From Pseudoips prasinana (lineage: Eukaryota; Arthropoda; Insecta; Lepidoptera; Nolidae): 64,000 bases of DNA. Position numbers and translations under genes: made by a program. Location of the stretch: NCBI GenBank assembly GCA_951640165.1, contig OX621247.1, positions 21,550,001 through 21,614,000 on the forward strand. The letters run 5' to 3'. The notes beneath the pieces are model-generated. The model did not search any database. It was not told the DNA's origin and saw nothing but the letters and a program-made list of their open reading frames with translations. Position 1 is the stretch's first letter. Every line of letters starts with the position of its first letter. This document shows, in pieces, positions 10,546-21,136 of the stretch.

Positions 10546-11333
10546 CGCTTTCTTAGAGCAAAACAATATACTGTCCGATGCGCAATACGGGTTCAGGCGC
10601 GGCCGAAGTACCGATGCAGCACTCTCGCAGTTCTCAGATGACGTCAATAGCAGCCTAGATCAAGGCCACCAGGTCCTGGCTTTATTTATTGACTATAAAA
10701 AGGCATTTGATACCTTAGAGCATGAGACGCTACTGCGAGCCATGGATGAGTGCAGAATACGGGGCCCGACAAACAGATGGTTCCGTAACTATCTGAGCGG
10801 CAGGACTCTGCAGACTTACATTGCGGGGGTGACCGGACAGGAAGCAGTAGTGAACCTTGGCGTGCCAACTGGCTCGGTCTTCGGCCCGGTGGGCTACATA
10901 ATGCACGTCAATAGTGTAAGTAATGTGGTAGATAAATGTCGGGTCTACATGTACGCAGATGACATGTGCTTACTGTACTCGTCAAAGGACATTCAGGAGG
11001 TTAGTGCTGTGCTACAGGCAGACTTCGATAACATCACTAGGTGGGCACACGACAATGGCATTATTCTTAACATAAATAAAACCAAAGTAATGCATATTTA
11101 TTCACCTTATAAAAGATTAGCAAGAAACATTAATTACTCAGATATCAGTATTGTAGGACACACATATGAGTGTATGCACACAAATAATACCAATTGCCAT
11201 TGCCAATGCTTAGAATATGTTAAAAAATTTAAGTACCTCGGTCTGTGGGTAGATCCCAACATGAACTGGGGTTTGCATGTGGACTCGGTGTGCACTAGAC
11301 TCAGAGCGATATTAAGTAAGTTTTATGTCTTAA
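10500..11333 (+). pseudogene. VPTGS LINE copy 2 reverse transcriptase, palm
   Basis: Contains AQYGFRRGRSTDAAL, IDYKKAFDTLEHETLL (motif A), LGVPTGSVFGPVGYIMHVN (motif B region, with T where most LINEs have Q) and YMYADDMCLLYSS (catalytic motif C). The frame then runs into a foreign 192-bp segment. It aligns with copies 1 and 3, which share the VPTGS change. Confidence 0.85.
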
Positions 11334-11525
11334 GATCACGTCGAACATTCTCTGACCAAATTGGAGATGTTCTCAACAAAGTGCAGGTCAGAAGTACCCT
11401 AAACCGGCGAGCATGTATGAAGAATATAATGACAGTAATCGAGGCAAAAGAAGTATGCAAAGATCGTGACAAATGGAAATCCGTTGTCTCTGCCTACCCC
11501 TCTGGGAAACAGGCGTGAGTCTATG
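11334..11525 (+). mobile_element. 5'-truncated RTE-like LINE end with 10-bp TSD
   Basis: This 192-bp insertion is flanked by TATGTCTTAA at 11324-11333 and 11526-11535. It encodes the C-terminal end of a second RTE-like family (LNRRACMKNIM, VVSAYPSGKQA, stop) and finishes right after the stop, as RTE-clade elements with very short 3' tails do. The same family occurs at about 36965-37700. It interrupts the VPTGS LINE between FYVL and NAPLSKKTL. Confidence 0.9.
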
Positions 11526-11535
11526 TATGTCTTAA

Positions 11536-12038
11536 ACGCGCCGCTGAGTAAGAAAACGCTGCGTGTCATTTATTTTGCACTCGCTGACTCGCTGCTTAGC
11601 TATGGTTTGAGCACGTATGGACGTACATACAAAACCTATTTAGATAAAATAAAAACACTGCAAATTCGCTTCATGAAATATTTGGTCAATAGGAAAACAA
11701 AACATGAGTGTAGAAATAATTATGAAAGATTATTATCTATTTGTAAAGTACTTCCTATACATAAAAAGGTCGATTACTTGGTGGTGCTAGAACAACTGTA
11801 TGAGGATAAGTACAAAATAAATATAGAAAATAAGTACAATACTAAGAGCGTTAGACAACAGAAATTTGTAATACCCTCGGTAAGAAATTGTTATGGTCAG
11901 AGAACTACCAAATATCTGACCCCAAAATTATTTAATAAATATGCCTGGTTAAGATCGAATGTTAATAAAGTAAAAAAACAAACAGTTAGATATAAACTTA
12001 AAAATATATTACTCAGTGACTACTTAAATTCCGCTTAA
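11536..12038 (+). pseudogene. VPTGS LINE copy 2 reverse transcriptase, C-terminal part
   Basis: The thumb and C-terminal region after the 192-bp insertion: SKKTLRVIYFALADSLLSYGL, YKTYLDKIKTLQIRFMKYLV, and the tail RTTKYLTPKLFNKYAWLR. It ends at a stop at 12036-12038, followed by about 170 bp of 3' UTR. It aligns with the ends of copies 1 and 3. Confidence 0.85.
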
Positions 12039-12240
12039 ATTTGTTGTATTAGTTTTTATTGGTCTTAGTTAGTGTTATTTCTTACTTTTTTATTTTAGTA
12101 TTTGTATTTACTGATATAATTATTGTCATTGTGTTAACGAGCGCTAATCCCGCCGACAAACTGCTATGCAGTTTGGTGGGTTTATATTTTATGTAACATG
12201 TTTTTATTCTCAATAAAATTCTATTCTATTCTATTCTAAA

Positions 12241-14055
12241 ACAGACAGATCTCAAAGTCTTTGACTCGCGCAACGCGGCAATTTAATACAATTAGTATTA
12301 AAGAGGCCATCGAGCGGAACAAAGGCTCCAAAGTGTTCGCAAGAGCTCTGTCTGTTGGACAGAGCCAACTGACGAAGCTGAAGACTGAGGATGGTAGAAT
12401 CGTCACGTCTAAACCTGAGTTGCTGGGAGAGATCGAGAAGTTCTACGGACAGTTATATACGACAACACAGCCACCTGTCAAAAGTCATGCCTCAGATCCC
12501 AGAGCACGACTAACCCGACATTACACCGAAGACATCCCGGACGTCAGCCTGTACGAGATTAGAATGGCTCTCAAACAACTCAAGAACAACAAGGCGCCTG
12601 GTGATGATGGAGTTACAGCAGAGCTTCTTAAGGCGGGTGGTACACCAATCCTACGGGCCATTCAGAAGTTATTTAACTCCGTCATACTAGATGGTCAAAC
12701 GCCACAAGCATGGCGCAGAAGTGTGGTGGTGCTCTTCTTCAAAAAGGGTGACAAAACCCTATTGAAGAATTATAGACCCATCACACTGCTGAGCCATGTT
12801 TACAAGTTGTTTTCGAGGGTCGTTACGAACCGTCTCGCGCGCAAGTTTGACGACTTCCAGCCTCCCGAACAAGCCGGTTTCCGAAAAGGCTTTAGCACCA
12901 TAGACCACATACATACGCTGCGGCAAGTTATACAGAAGACCGAAGAGTATAACAAGCCACAGTGCTTAGCGTTTGTGGACTATGAGAAAGCCTTTGATTC
13001 TATCGAAACATGGGCCGTGCTGAGGTCTCTCATAAGGTGCCAAATTGACTACCGGTATATCGAGGTGATAAAGTGTTTGTATGAAAACGCCACTATGTCA
13101 GTGCAACTCCAGGACCAGATCTCGAAACCTATCCACTTGCAGCGAGGCGTGAGACGGAGATGTTATATCTCCGAAACTGTTCACCGCTGCATTGGAAGAC
13201 GTCTTCAAGCTTCTGGACTGGAAAGGCTTTGGCATCAATGTCAATGGCGAGTACATCACTCACCTTCGATTTGCCGATGATATCGTAGTCATGGCTGAGA
13301 CCATGGAAGACCTCGGTACAATGCTCGATGACCTCAGCAGAGTCTCTCAACAAGTGGGTCTGAAAATGAACATGGATAAGACGAAAATCATGTCAAACGT
13401 CCATGTTGCATCCACTCAATTGAAACTTGGTGACTCTGCACTCGAAGTTGTAGAGAACTATATTTACCTAGGACAGACCATCCAACTAGGTAGGTCCAAC
13501 TTCGAGAAGGAGGTCAATCGTAGAATCCAACTCAGATGGGCAGCGTTCGGGAAGCTACGTAACATCTTCTCGTCCAAAATACCGCAGTGTCTCAAGTCGA
13601 AAGTCTTCGACCAGTGTGTGTTGCCAGTGATGACATACGGAACAGAGACGTGGTCGCTCACTATGGGCCTTATTAGAAGGCTCAAGGTCACCCAAAGAGC
13701 AATGGAGAGGGCTATGCTCGGAGTTTCCCTGCGGGATCGTATCAGAAATGTCGAAATCCGCAGGCGAACCAAAGTCACCGACATAGCCCAAAGAATTGCC
13801 AAGCTGAAGTGGCAGTGGGCAGGGCACATAGCTCGTAGAGCCGACGGCCGTTGGGGCAGAAAGGTTCTCGAGTGGCGACCACGAACCGGAAGACGCAGCG
13901 TGGGCAGGCCCCCTACAAGATGGACCGATGATCTTGTGCGGGTCGCTGGAAACTGCTGGATGCGAATAGCACAAGACCGGCAATTGTGGAGATCTTTGGG
14001 GGAGGCCTTTGTCCAGCAGTGGACGTCTTTCGGCTGATATGATGATGATGATGAT
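12241..14055 (+). pseudogene. RTE-A element, segment 3: reverse transcriptase and 3' end
   Basis: RTE-A resumes in the linker. Its reverse transcriptase includes LKNNKAPGDDGVTAELLK, LLKNYRPITLLSHVYK, VDYEKAFDSIETWAV and, after a frameshift, LRFADDIVVMAE. Compared with RTE-B, two bases are missing near 13155 in the GVRQGD motif, so the frame shifts between 13150 and 13192. The C-terminal part is open to 14037 (HIARRADGRWGRKV, FVQQWTSFG). A GAT microsatellite tail (14038-14055) then joins array block 2. It is close to RTE-B except for scattered changes. Confidence 0.9.
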
Positions 14056-14396
14056 ATGATGATCCACCAACAAATCCACCAACATATCTACCAACTAATC
14101 CACCAACAAATCCACCAACATATCTACCAACAAATCCACCAACAAATCCACCAACAATTCCACCAACAATTCCACCAACATATCTACCAACAAATCCATC
14201 AACATATCTACCAACAAATCCACCAACAAATCCACCAACTAATCCAGCAACAATTCCACCAACAATTCCACCAACAATTCCACCAACAATTTCACCAACA
14301 TATCCAGCAACAATTCCACCAACAATTCCACCAACATATCCAGCCACAATTCCACCAACATATCTACCAACAAATCCACCAACATATCCACCAACA
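14056..14396. repeat. 12-bp satellite array, block 2
   Basis: Units CCACCAACAAAT, CTACCAACATAT and CCACCAACAATT run from the RTE-A tail to VPTGS LINE copy 3. The C/A-rich strand is the plus strand, as in all seven blocks. Confidence 0.95.
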
Positions 14397-15967
14397 AATG
14401 GCCGGAGCACTGTTACGGCCCTAACGGCGTTTGCAGACTACATAAATGAAAGCTTGGACTCTGGTAAACAGCTGATAGCAATTTTTATTGATTATAAAAA
14501 GGCTTTTGATACGTTAGATCACAATATCCTATTACAGGCGATGGATGAATGTGGTATACGAGGTCCAACAAATAAGTGGTTTCAAAACTATTTGTCTAAT
14601 AGGAGAATGCGCACATCTATCGCTGGGATGACCGGGGAGGATGCAGCTGTAGATCTCGGGGTGCCGACCGGTTCAGTCTATGGTCCAGTAGGATACGTGA
14701 TGCATGTCAACAGCGTGACAAATGTGGTTAAAAGGTGTCGAGTGTACATGTATGCAGACGATATGTGCCTGATTTATGCTTCAAAGGTGATAACGGAGAT
14801 CCAAACATATTTACAAGAAGACTTCGAAAGTATTACCAAATGGGCACATGATAATGGGATAATATTAAACTTATTAAAAACCAAATGCATGCATATACAC
14901 TCGCCATACAACCGACGTGCTAAAAGCATTAATAAGGAGAGTATGGCTATTATAGGGCATACATACGAATGTTTACATAGTAATAAAATGAACTGCCGAT
15001 GTGATAAACTAAAATATGTAGACACATTAAAATATTTAGGCTTAACTATAGATAAAAATTTTAATTGGAAGCCGCACGTTACTGACATTTGTAATAGGTT
15101 AAGATCTGTATTAGGGAAGTTCTATCAATTAAATAGGGTATTAAATAAACGCACGTTATTGGTAATATATTACGCACTTGCCGACTCACTGCTTAGTTAT
15201 GGGCTCATTGTATATGGTCGAACATTTATAACATATTTAAAAGATATTAAGAATTTACAAATAAGACTGCTTAAGTACCTGGTTAGTAAAAAAGTTAAAT
15301 TAAAATGTAACAAAGATTATGATAAATTATTTCCAATATGTAAAATTTTACCTGTAAACAAAAAAGTAGAATATTTAATAGGTCTGGAACACTACTTCAG
15401 TGAAAAGTATAAATTTAACGTAAAAAATAAATATAATACAAAAAGTGTTAGAGAGAAAAAGCTAGTTCAACCGCGAGTGACAAACTATTACGGAGAAAGA
15501 ATGTCAAAACTTCTAGTGCCTAAAATATTTAATAAATTCGATGTATTAAAACAAGAACCTAAAATAAGTAAAATCTAAGCTGAAGAATTTGTTGCTCGAT
15601 GATGATTAGACTGTATTCAAAATTCTAAAAACAATACCAAAAATACCAAAAATAATATATATAATAATTGAAAACAAAAAGATAAAAAAAAATAATAAAT
15701 AAATAAATAATCAGTATCGATATCATCGAGAAACAAATCCACAGTGTGTGTCAAAAAATTATTGAAATGTTTTATGACCAATTAAGGTTATTTTTAAATT
15801 AAATTATGAAATTATGATTAGTATTAGTATAGATAAGTAAGGTTCATAAAGTGTAAAACGAGCGCGTCTCGCCATTAAACGTAAAAGGTTGGCGAGTATA
15901 TAATGTTAATTGTACAATTGTTACGTCTGTGTTTATATAAATAAAAAAAATTAAAAAAAAAAAAAAA
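14397..15967 (+). mobile_element. LINE, VPTGS family copy 3: 5'-truncated, open RT
   Basis: The element starts abruptly in the RT fingers at the array boundary and is open from 14454 to 15578. It has IDYKKAFDTLDHNILL, LGVPTGSVYGPVGYVMHVN, YMYADDMCLIYAS, and the C-terminal thumb ending GERMSKLLVPKIFNKF. The 3' UTR (15579-15967) has a conserved CGAGCGC segment also seen in copy 2, and finishes in an A-rich tail joined directly to array block 3. Unlike copy 2, no frameshift is seen, but lacking the endonuclease and RT N-terminus it cannot be autonomous. Confidence 0.88.
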
Positions 15968-16783
15968 ATCCACCAACATATCCACCAACAAATCCACCAA
16001 CAAATCCACCAACATATCCACCAACAAATCCACCAACATATCCACCAACAAATCCACCAACAAATCCACCAACATATCCACCATTAAATCCACCAACATA
16101 TCCACCAACAAATCCACCAACAATTCCACCAACAAATCCACCAACTTATCCACCAACAAATCCACCAACAAATCCACCAACATATCCACCAACAATTCCA
16201 CCAACATATCCACCAACAAATCCACCAACATATCCACCAACAAATCCACCAACATATCCACCAACAAATCCACCAACATATCCACCAACAAATCCACCAA
16301 CATATCCACCAATCAATCCACCAACATATCCACCAACAAATCCACTAACATATCCACCAACAAATCCAGCAACTAATCCAGCAACAATTCCACCAACAAT
16401 TCCACCAACATATCCAGCAACAATTCCAGCAACAATTCCACCAACAAATCCACCAACAAATCTACCAACTAATCCAGCAACAATTCCACTTACAATTCCA
16501 CCAACAATTCCACGAACAATTCCACCAACAATTCCACCAACAATTCCACCAACATATCCAGCCACAATTCCACCAACAAATCCACCAACATATCCACCAA
16601 CAAATCCACCAACATATCTACCAACTAATCCACCAACAAATCCACCAACATATCTACCAACAAATCCACCAACAAATCCACCAACAATTCCACCAACAAT
16701 TCCACCAACATATCTACCAACAAATCCACCAACTTATCCACCAACAAATCCACCAACATATCCAGCAACAATTCCACCAACAA
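15968..16783. repeat. 12-bp satellite array, block 3
   Basis: It starts directly after the A-rich tail of LINE copy 3. The left part is regular CCACCAACAAAT/CCACCAACATAT alternation. From about 16370 the variant units CCAGCAACAATT and CTACCAACTAAT are frequent. The last 300 bp (about 16480-16783) recur almost base for base at about 20222-20523, marking the left edge of a tandem duplication. Confidence 0.95.
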
Positions 16784-17405
16784 CTTATTTATTTTTTATT
16801 TGTTTAAAATTGTATTATTTCTTCAGGGTCATCTTTCCATTATATGTATATCTTTTTGCCATTTAAGTAACACCTCATGTATTCTTTATTATTTTATGTT
16901 ATTCCTATGAAAAATCAGCGTTCTATTTATTTATTTATTTTTAAGTTAAATTGCGGTACACTAATAGTATTAATTCATTTGTTCAAATAACAACTATAAC
17001 ACCTAGTTGATAGCATCCTTGAGCACTAATAGGATATTATTATAAAATAGATCATGTAAAAGTAAGTCAAAATATAATTAAAATGATACTTTTGACACAT
17101 TTTCCCCGCGTATCACATGCTAGGTCTTCCTAAACATTGGTGCCTAACGTTTTTAAGGCCGGGAGCTGAAAATCAGTGTTACAGTCTACATAGTCTGTAA
17201 CGATATGCTGAGCTGCAGCCTTTTAGACACATGGAATTATATTTGTACTTATATTTAGATTTGTATTGTAGCTTTTATGTACTTCCTATACCTGTTCTCG
17301 CTGTTTTTGTGTATTTCTTTGTTTAAAGTAGGTAGTATATATCTGTGTTGTTTTTTATGTGTTTTTTATGTTGTGTCTAATAAAACTTTTTTCTTTCTTT
17401 CTATA
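16784..17405 (+). mobile_element. Non-array segment U1: probable retroelement 3' end
   Basis: AT-rich single-sequence DNA within the array, without coding capacity. It ends in AATAAA (about 17379-17384) and a T/C-rich tail with repeated TTTC, immediately followed by array units. This organisation resembles the 3' end of a 5'-truncated retroelement or retroposed transcript. I do not recognise the parent. It is repeated as U2 at 20525-21136 with one noted substitution and an 11-bp length difference. Confidence 0.5.
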
Positions 17406-20400
17406 TCTACCAAAAATCCACCAACATATCCACCAACAAATAAACCAACATATCCACCAACAAATCCACCAACAAATCCACCAACAAATCCACCAACAAA
17501 TCTACCAACAAATCCACCAATATATCCACCAACAAATCCGCCAACAAATCCACCAACATATCTACCAACAAATCCGCCAACAAATCCACCAACAAATCCA
17601 CCAACATATCCACCAACAAATCCACCAACAAATCCACCAACAAATCCACAAACAAATCAACCAACATACCTACCAACAAATCCACCAATATATCCACCAA
17701 CAAATCTGCCAACAAATCCACCAACAAATCCACCAACATATCCACCAACAAATCCACCAACAAATCCACCAACTAATCCAGCAACAATTCCACCAACAAT
17801 TCCATCAACATATCCACCAACAAATCCACCAACATATGTGTTGTTTTTTATGTTTTTTTTTTATGTTGTGTCTAATAAAACTTTTTTCTTTCTTTCTTTC
17901 TTTCTATATCTACCAAAAATCCACCAACATATCCACCAACAAATCCACCAACATATCCACCAACAAATCCACCAACAAATCCACCAACAAATCTACCAAC
18001 AAATCCACCAATATATCCACCAACAAATCCGCCAACAAATCCACCAACATATCTACCAACAAATCTACCAACTAATCCACCAACAAATCCACCAACATAT
18101 CTACCAACAAATCTACCAACAAATCCACCAACATATCCACTAACAAATCCACCAACAAATCCACCAACAAATCCACCAACATATCCACCAACAAATCCAC
18201 CAACAAATCCACCAACATATCCACCAACAAATCCACCAACATAACCACCAACAAATCCACCAACAATTCCAACAACAATTCCACCAACATATCCAGCAAC
18301 AATTCTACCAACATATCCAGCCACAATTCCACCAACATATCTACCAACAAATCTACCAACATAGCCACCAACAAATCCGCCAACAAATCCACCAACAAAT
18401 CCACCAACATATCCACCAACAAATCCACCAACAAATCCATCAACAAATCAACCAACATACCTACCAACCAATCCACCAATATATCCACCAACAAATCTGC
18501 CAACAAATCCACCAACAAATCCACCAACAAATCCACCAACAAATCCACAAACTAATCCAGCAACAATTCCGCCAACAATTCCACCAACATATCCACCAAC
18601 AAATCCACCAACAAATCCACCAACATATCCACCAACAAATCCACCAACATAACCACCAACAAATCCACCAACAATTCCAACAACAATTCCACCAACATAT
18701 CCAGCAACAATTCTACCAACATATCCAGCCACAATTCCACCAACATATCTACCAACAAATCCACCAACATATCCACCAACAAATCCACCATTAAATCCAC
18801 CAACATATCCACCAACAAATCGACCAACAATTCCACCAACAAATCCACCAACAAATCCACCAACATATCCACCAACATATCCACCAACAAATCCACCAAC
18901 ATATCCACCAACATATCCACCAACAAATCCACCAACAAATCCGCCAACATATCCACCAACAAATCCACCAACATATCCACCAACAAATCCACCAACAAAT
19001 CCGCCAACATATCCACCAACAAATCCACCAACATATCCACCAACAAATCCACCAACAAATCCACCAACATATCCACCAACATTTCCACCAACATATCCAC
19101 CAACAAATCCACCAACAAATCCACCAATAAATCCACCAACAAATCCACCAACTAATCCAGCAACGATTCCACCAACAATTCCACCAACATATCCAGCCAC
19201 AACTTATCCAGCAACATATCCAGCAACAATTCCACCAACAATTCCACCAACATATCCAGCAACAATTTCACCAACAACTCCACCAACATATCTACCAACA
19301 AATCCACCAACATATCCACCAACAAATCCACCAACATATCCACCAACAAATCCACCAACAAATCCACCAACATATCCACCAACAAATCCACCAACATATC
19401 CACCAACAAATCCAACAACATATCCACCAACAAATCCACCAACATATCCATCAACAAATCCACCAACATATCCACAAACAAATCCACCAACATATCCATC
19501 AACAAATCGACCAACTAATCCAGCAACAATTCCACCAAAAATTCCACCAACATATCCACCAACAAATCCATCAACATATCCACCAACAAATCCACCAACA
19601 TATCCACCAACAAATCCACCAACAAATCCGCCAACAAATCGACCAACATATCTACCAACAAATCTACCAACTAACCACCAACAAATCCACCAACATATCT
19701 ACCAACAAATCCACCAACTAATCCAGCAACAATTCCACCAACATATCCAGCCACAATTCCACCAACAAATACACCAACATATCCACTAACAAATCCGCCA
19801 ACATATCTACCAACTAATCCACCAACATATCCACTAACAAATCCACCAACATATCTACCAACTAATCCACCAACATATCCACCAACACATCCACCAACAT
19901 ATCTATCAACAAATCCACCAACAAATCCACCAACAATTCCACCAACAATTCCACCAACATATCCAGCCACAATTCCATGAACAAATCCACCAACATATCC
20001 ACCAACAAATCCACCAACAATTCCACCAACATATGCACCAACAAATCCACCAACATATCCACCAACAAATCCACCAACATATCCACCAACAAATCCACCA
20101 ACATATCCACCAACAAATCCACCAACAAATCCACCAACAAATCCACCAACAAATCCACCAACAAATCCACCAACAAATCCACCAACAAATCTACCAACTC
20201 ATCCAGCAACAATTCCACTTACAATTCCACCAACAATTCCACGAACAATTCCACCAACAATTCCACCAACAATTCCACCAACAATTCCACCAACATATCC
20301 AGCCACAATTCCACCAACAAATCCACCAACATATCCACCAACAAATCCACCAACATATCTACCAACTAATCCACCAACAAATCCACCAACATATCTACCA

Positions 20401-20523
20401 ACAAATCCACCAACAAATCCACCAACAATTCCACCAACAATTCCACCAACATATCTACCAACAAATCCACCAACTTATCCACCAACAAATCCACCAACAT
20501 ATCCAGCAACAATTCCACCAACA
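17406..20523. repeat. 12-bp satellite array, block 4 (largest)
   Basis: More than 3 kb of 12-bp units, organised in larger blocks that reuse recognisable variants (AACATAGCC near 18360, CCATTAAATCC near 18790, CATTTCCACC near 19080). At about 17838-17908 a roughly 70-bp piece of the U1 3' end (ATGTTGTGTCTAATAAAAC plus TTTC repeats) interrupts it. Open frames on both strands (repeats of PPTN, HQQI, GGFV or LLVD) are products of the repeat and not genes. Confidence 0.95.
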
Positions 20524-21136
20524 ACTTATTTATTTTTTATTTGTTTAAAATTGTATTATTTCTTCAGGGTCATCTTTCCATTATATGTATATCTTTTTGC
20601 CATTTAAGTAACACCTCATGTATTCTTTATTATTTTATGTTATTCCTATGAAAAATCAGCGTTCTATTTATTTATTTATTTTTAAGTTAAATTGCGGTAC
20701 ACTAATAGTATTCATTCATTTGTTCAAATAACAACTATAACACCTAGTTGATAGCATCCTTGAGCACTAATAGGATATTATTATAAAATAGATCATGTAA
20801 AAGTAAGTCAAAATATAATTAAAATGATACTTTTGACACATTTTCCCCGCGTATCACATGCTAGGTCTTCCTAAACATTGGTGCCTAACGTTTTTAAGGC
20901 CGGGAGCTGAAAATCAGTGTTACAGTCTACATAGTCTGTAACGATATGCTGAGCTGCAGCCTTTTAGACACATGGAATTATATTTGTACTTATATTTAGA
21001 TTTGTATTGTAGCTTTTATGTACTTCCTATACCTGTTCTCGCTGTTTTTGTGTATTTCTTTGTTTAAAGTAGGTAGTATATATCTGTGTTGTTTTTTATG
21101 TTGTGTCTAATAAAACTTTTTTCTTTCTTTCTATAT
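20524..21136 (+). mobile_element. Non-array segment U2: duplicate of U1
   Basis: It corresponds to U1 at a constant offset of 3741 bp until an 11-bp deletion near 21100, after which the offset is 3730. One substitution is visible near 20711. The AATAAA and TTTC tail are kept, and array units follow at once. The near identity indicates a recent tandem duplication of U plus adjoining array rather than two insertions. Confidence 0.85.

Larger units (their letters stand above)
8799..12240 (+). mobile_element. LINE, VPTGS family copy 2, near full length but mutated
   Basis: A plus-strand non-LTR retrotransposon inserted in RTE-A. It starts with a GC-rich leader (8803-8870), then has endonuclease and reverse transcriptase frames. 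It ends with AATAAA at about 12212-12217 and a short tandem ATTCT tail up to about 12237. RTE-A sequence on the two sides joins precisely with a short A-run duplication. It is broken by a one-base frameshift near 9424, a small deletion near 10500, and a 192-bp RTE insertion at 11334-11525. Confidence 0.85.

Noticed and set aside
15968..16783. CRISPR array
   Set aside because: Repeats are contiguous without unique spacers, and the DNA is eukaryotic.
17277..18143. Proline/threonine-rich protein of 288 residues with a hydrophobic start
   Set aside because: The start comes from the U1 3' end and the rest is translated satellite. Every frame of the array is open, so length gives no coding evidence.
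18448..19200. Glycine/valine repeat protein (250 residues) resembling a structural or cuticle protein
   Set aside because: Pure translation of the 12-bp array on the minus strand, with equally long frames in the other registers.
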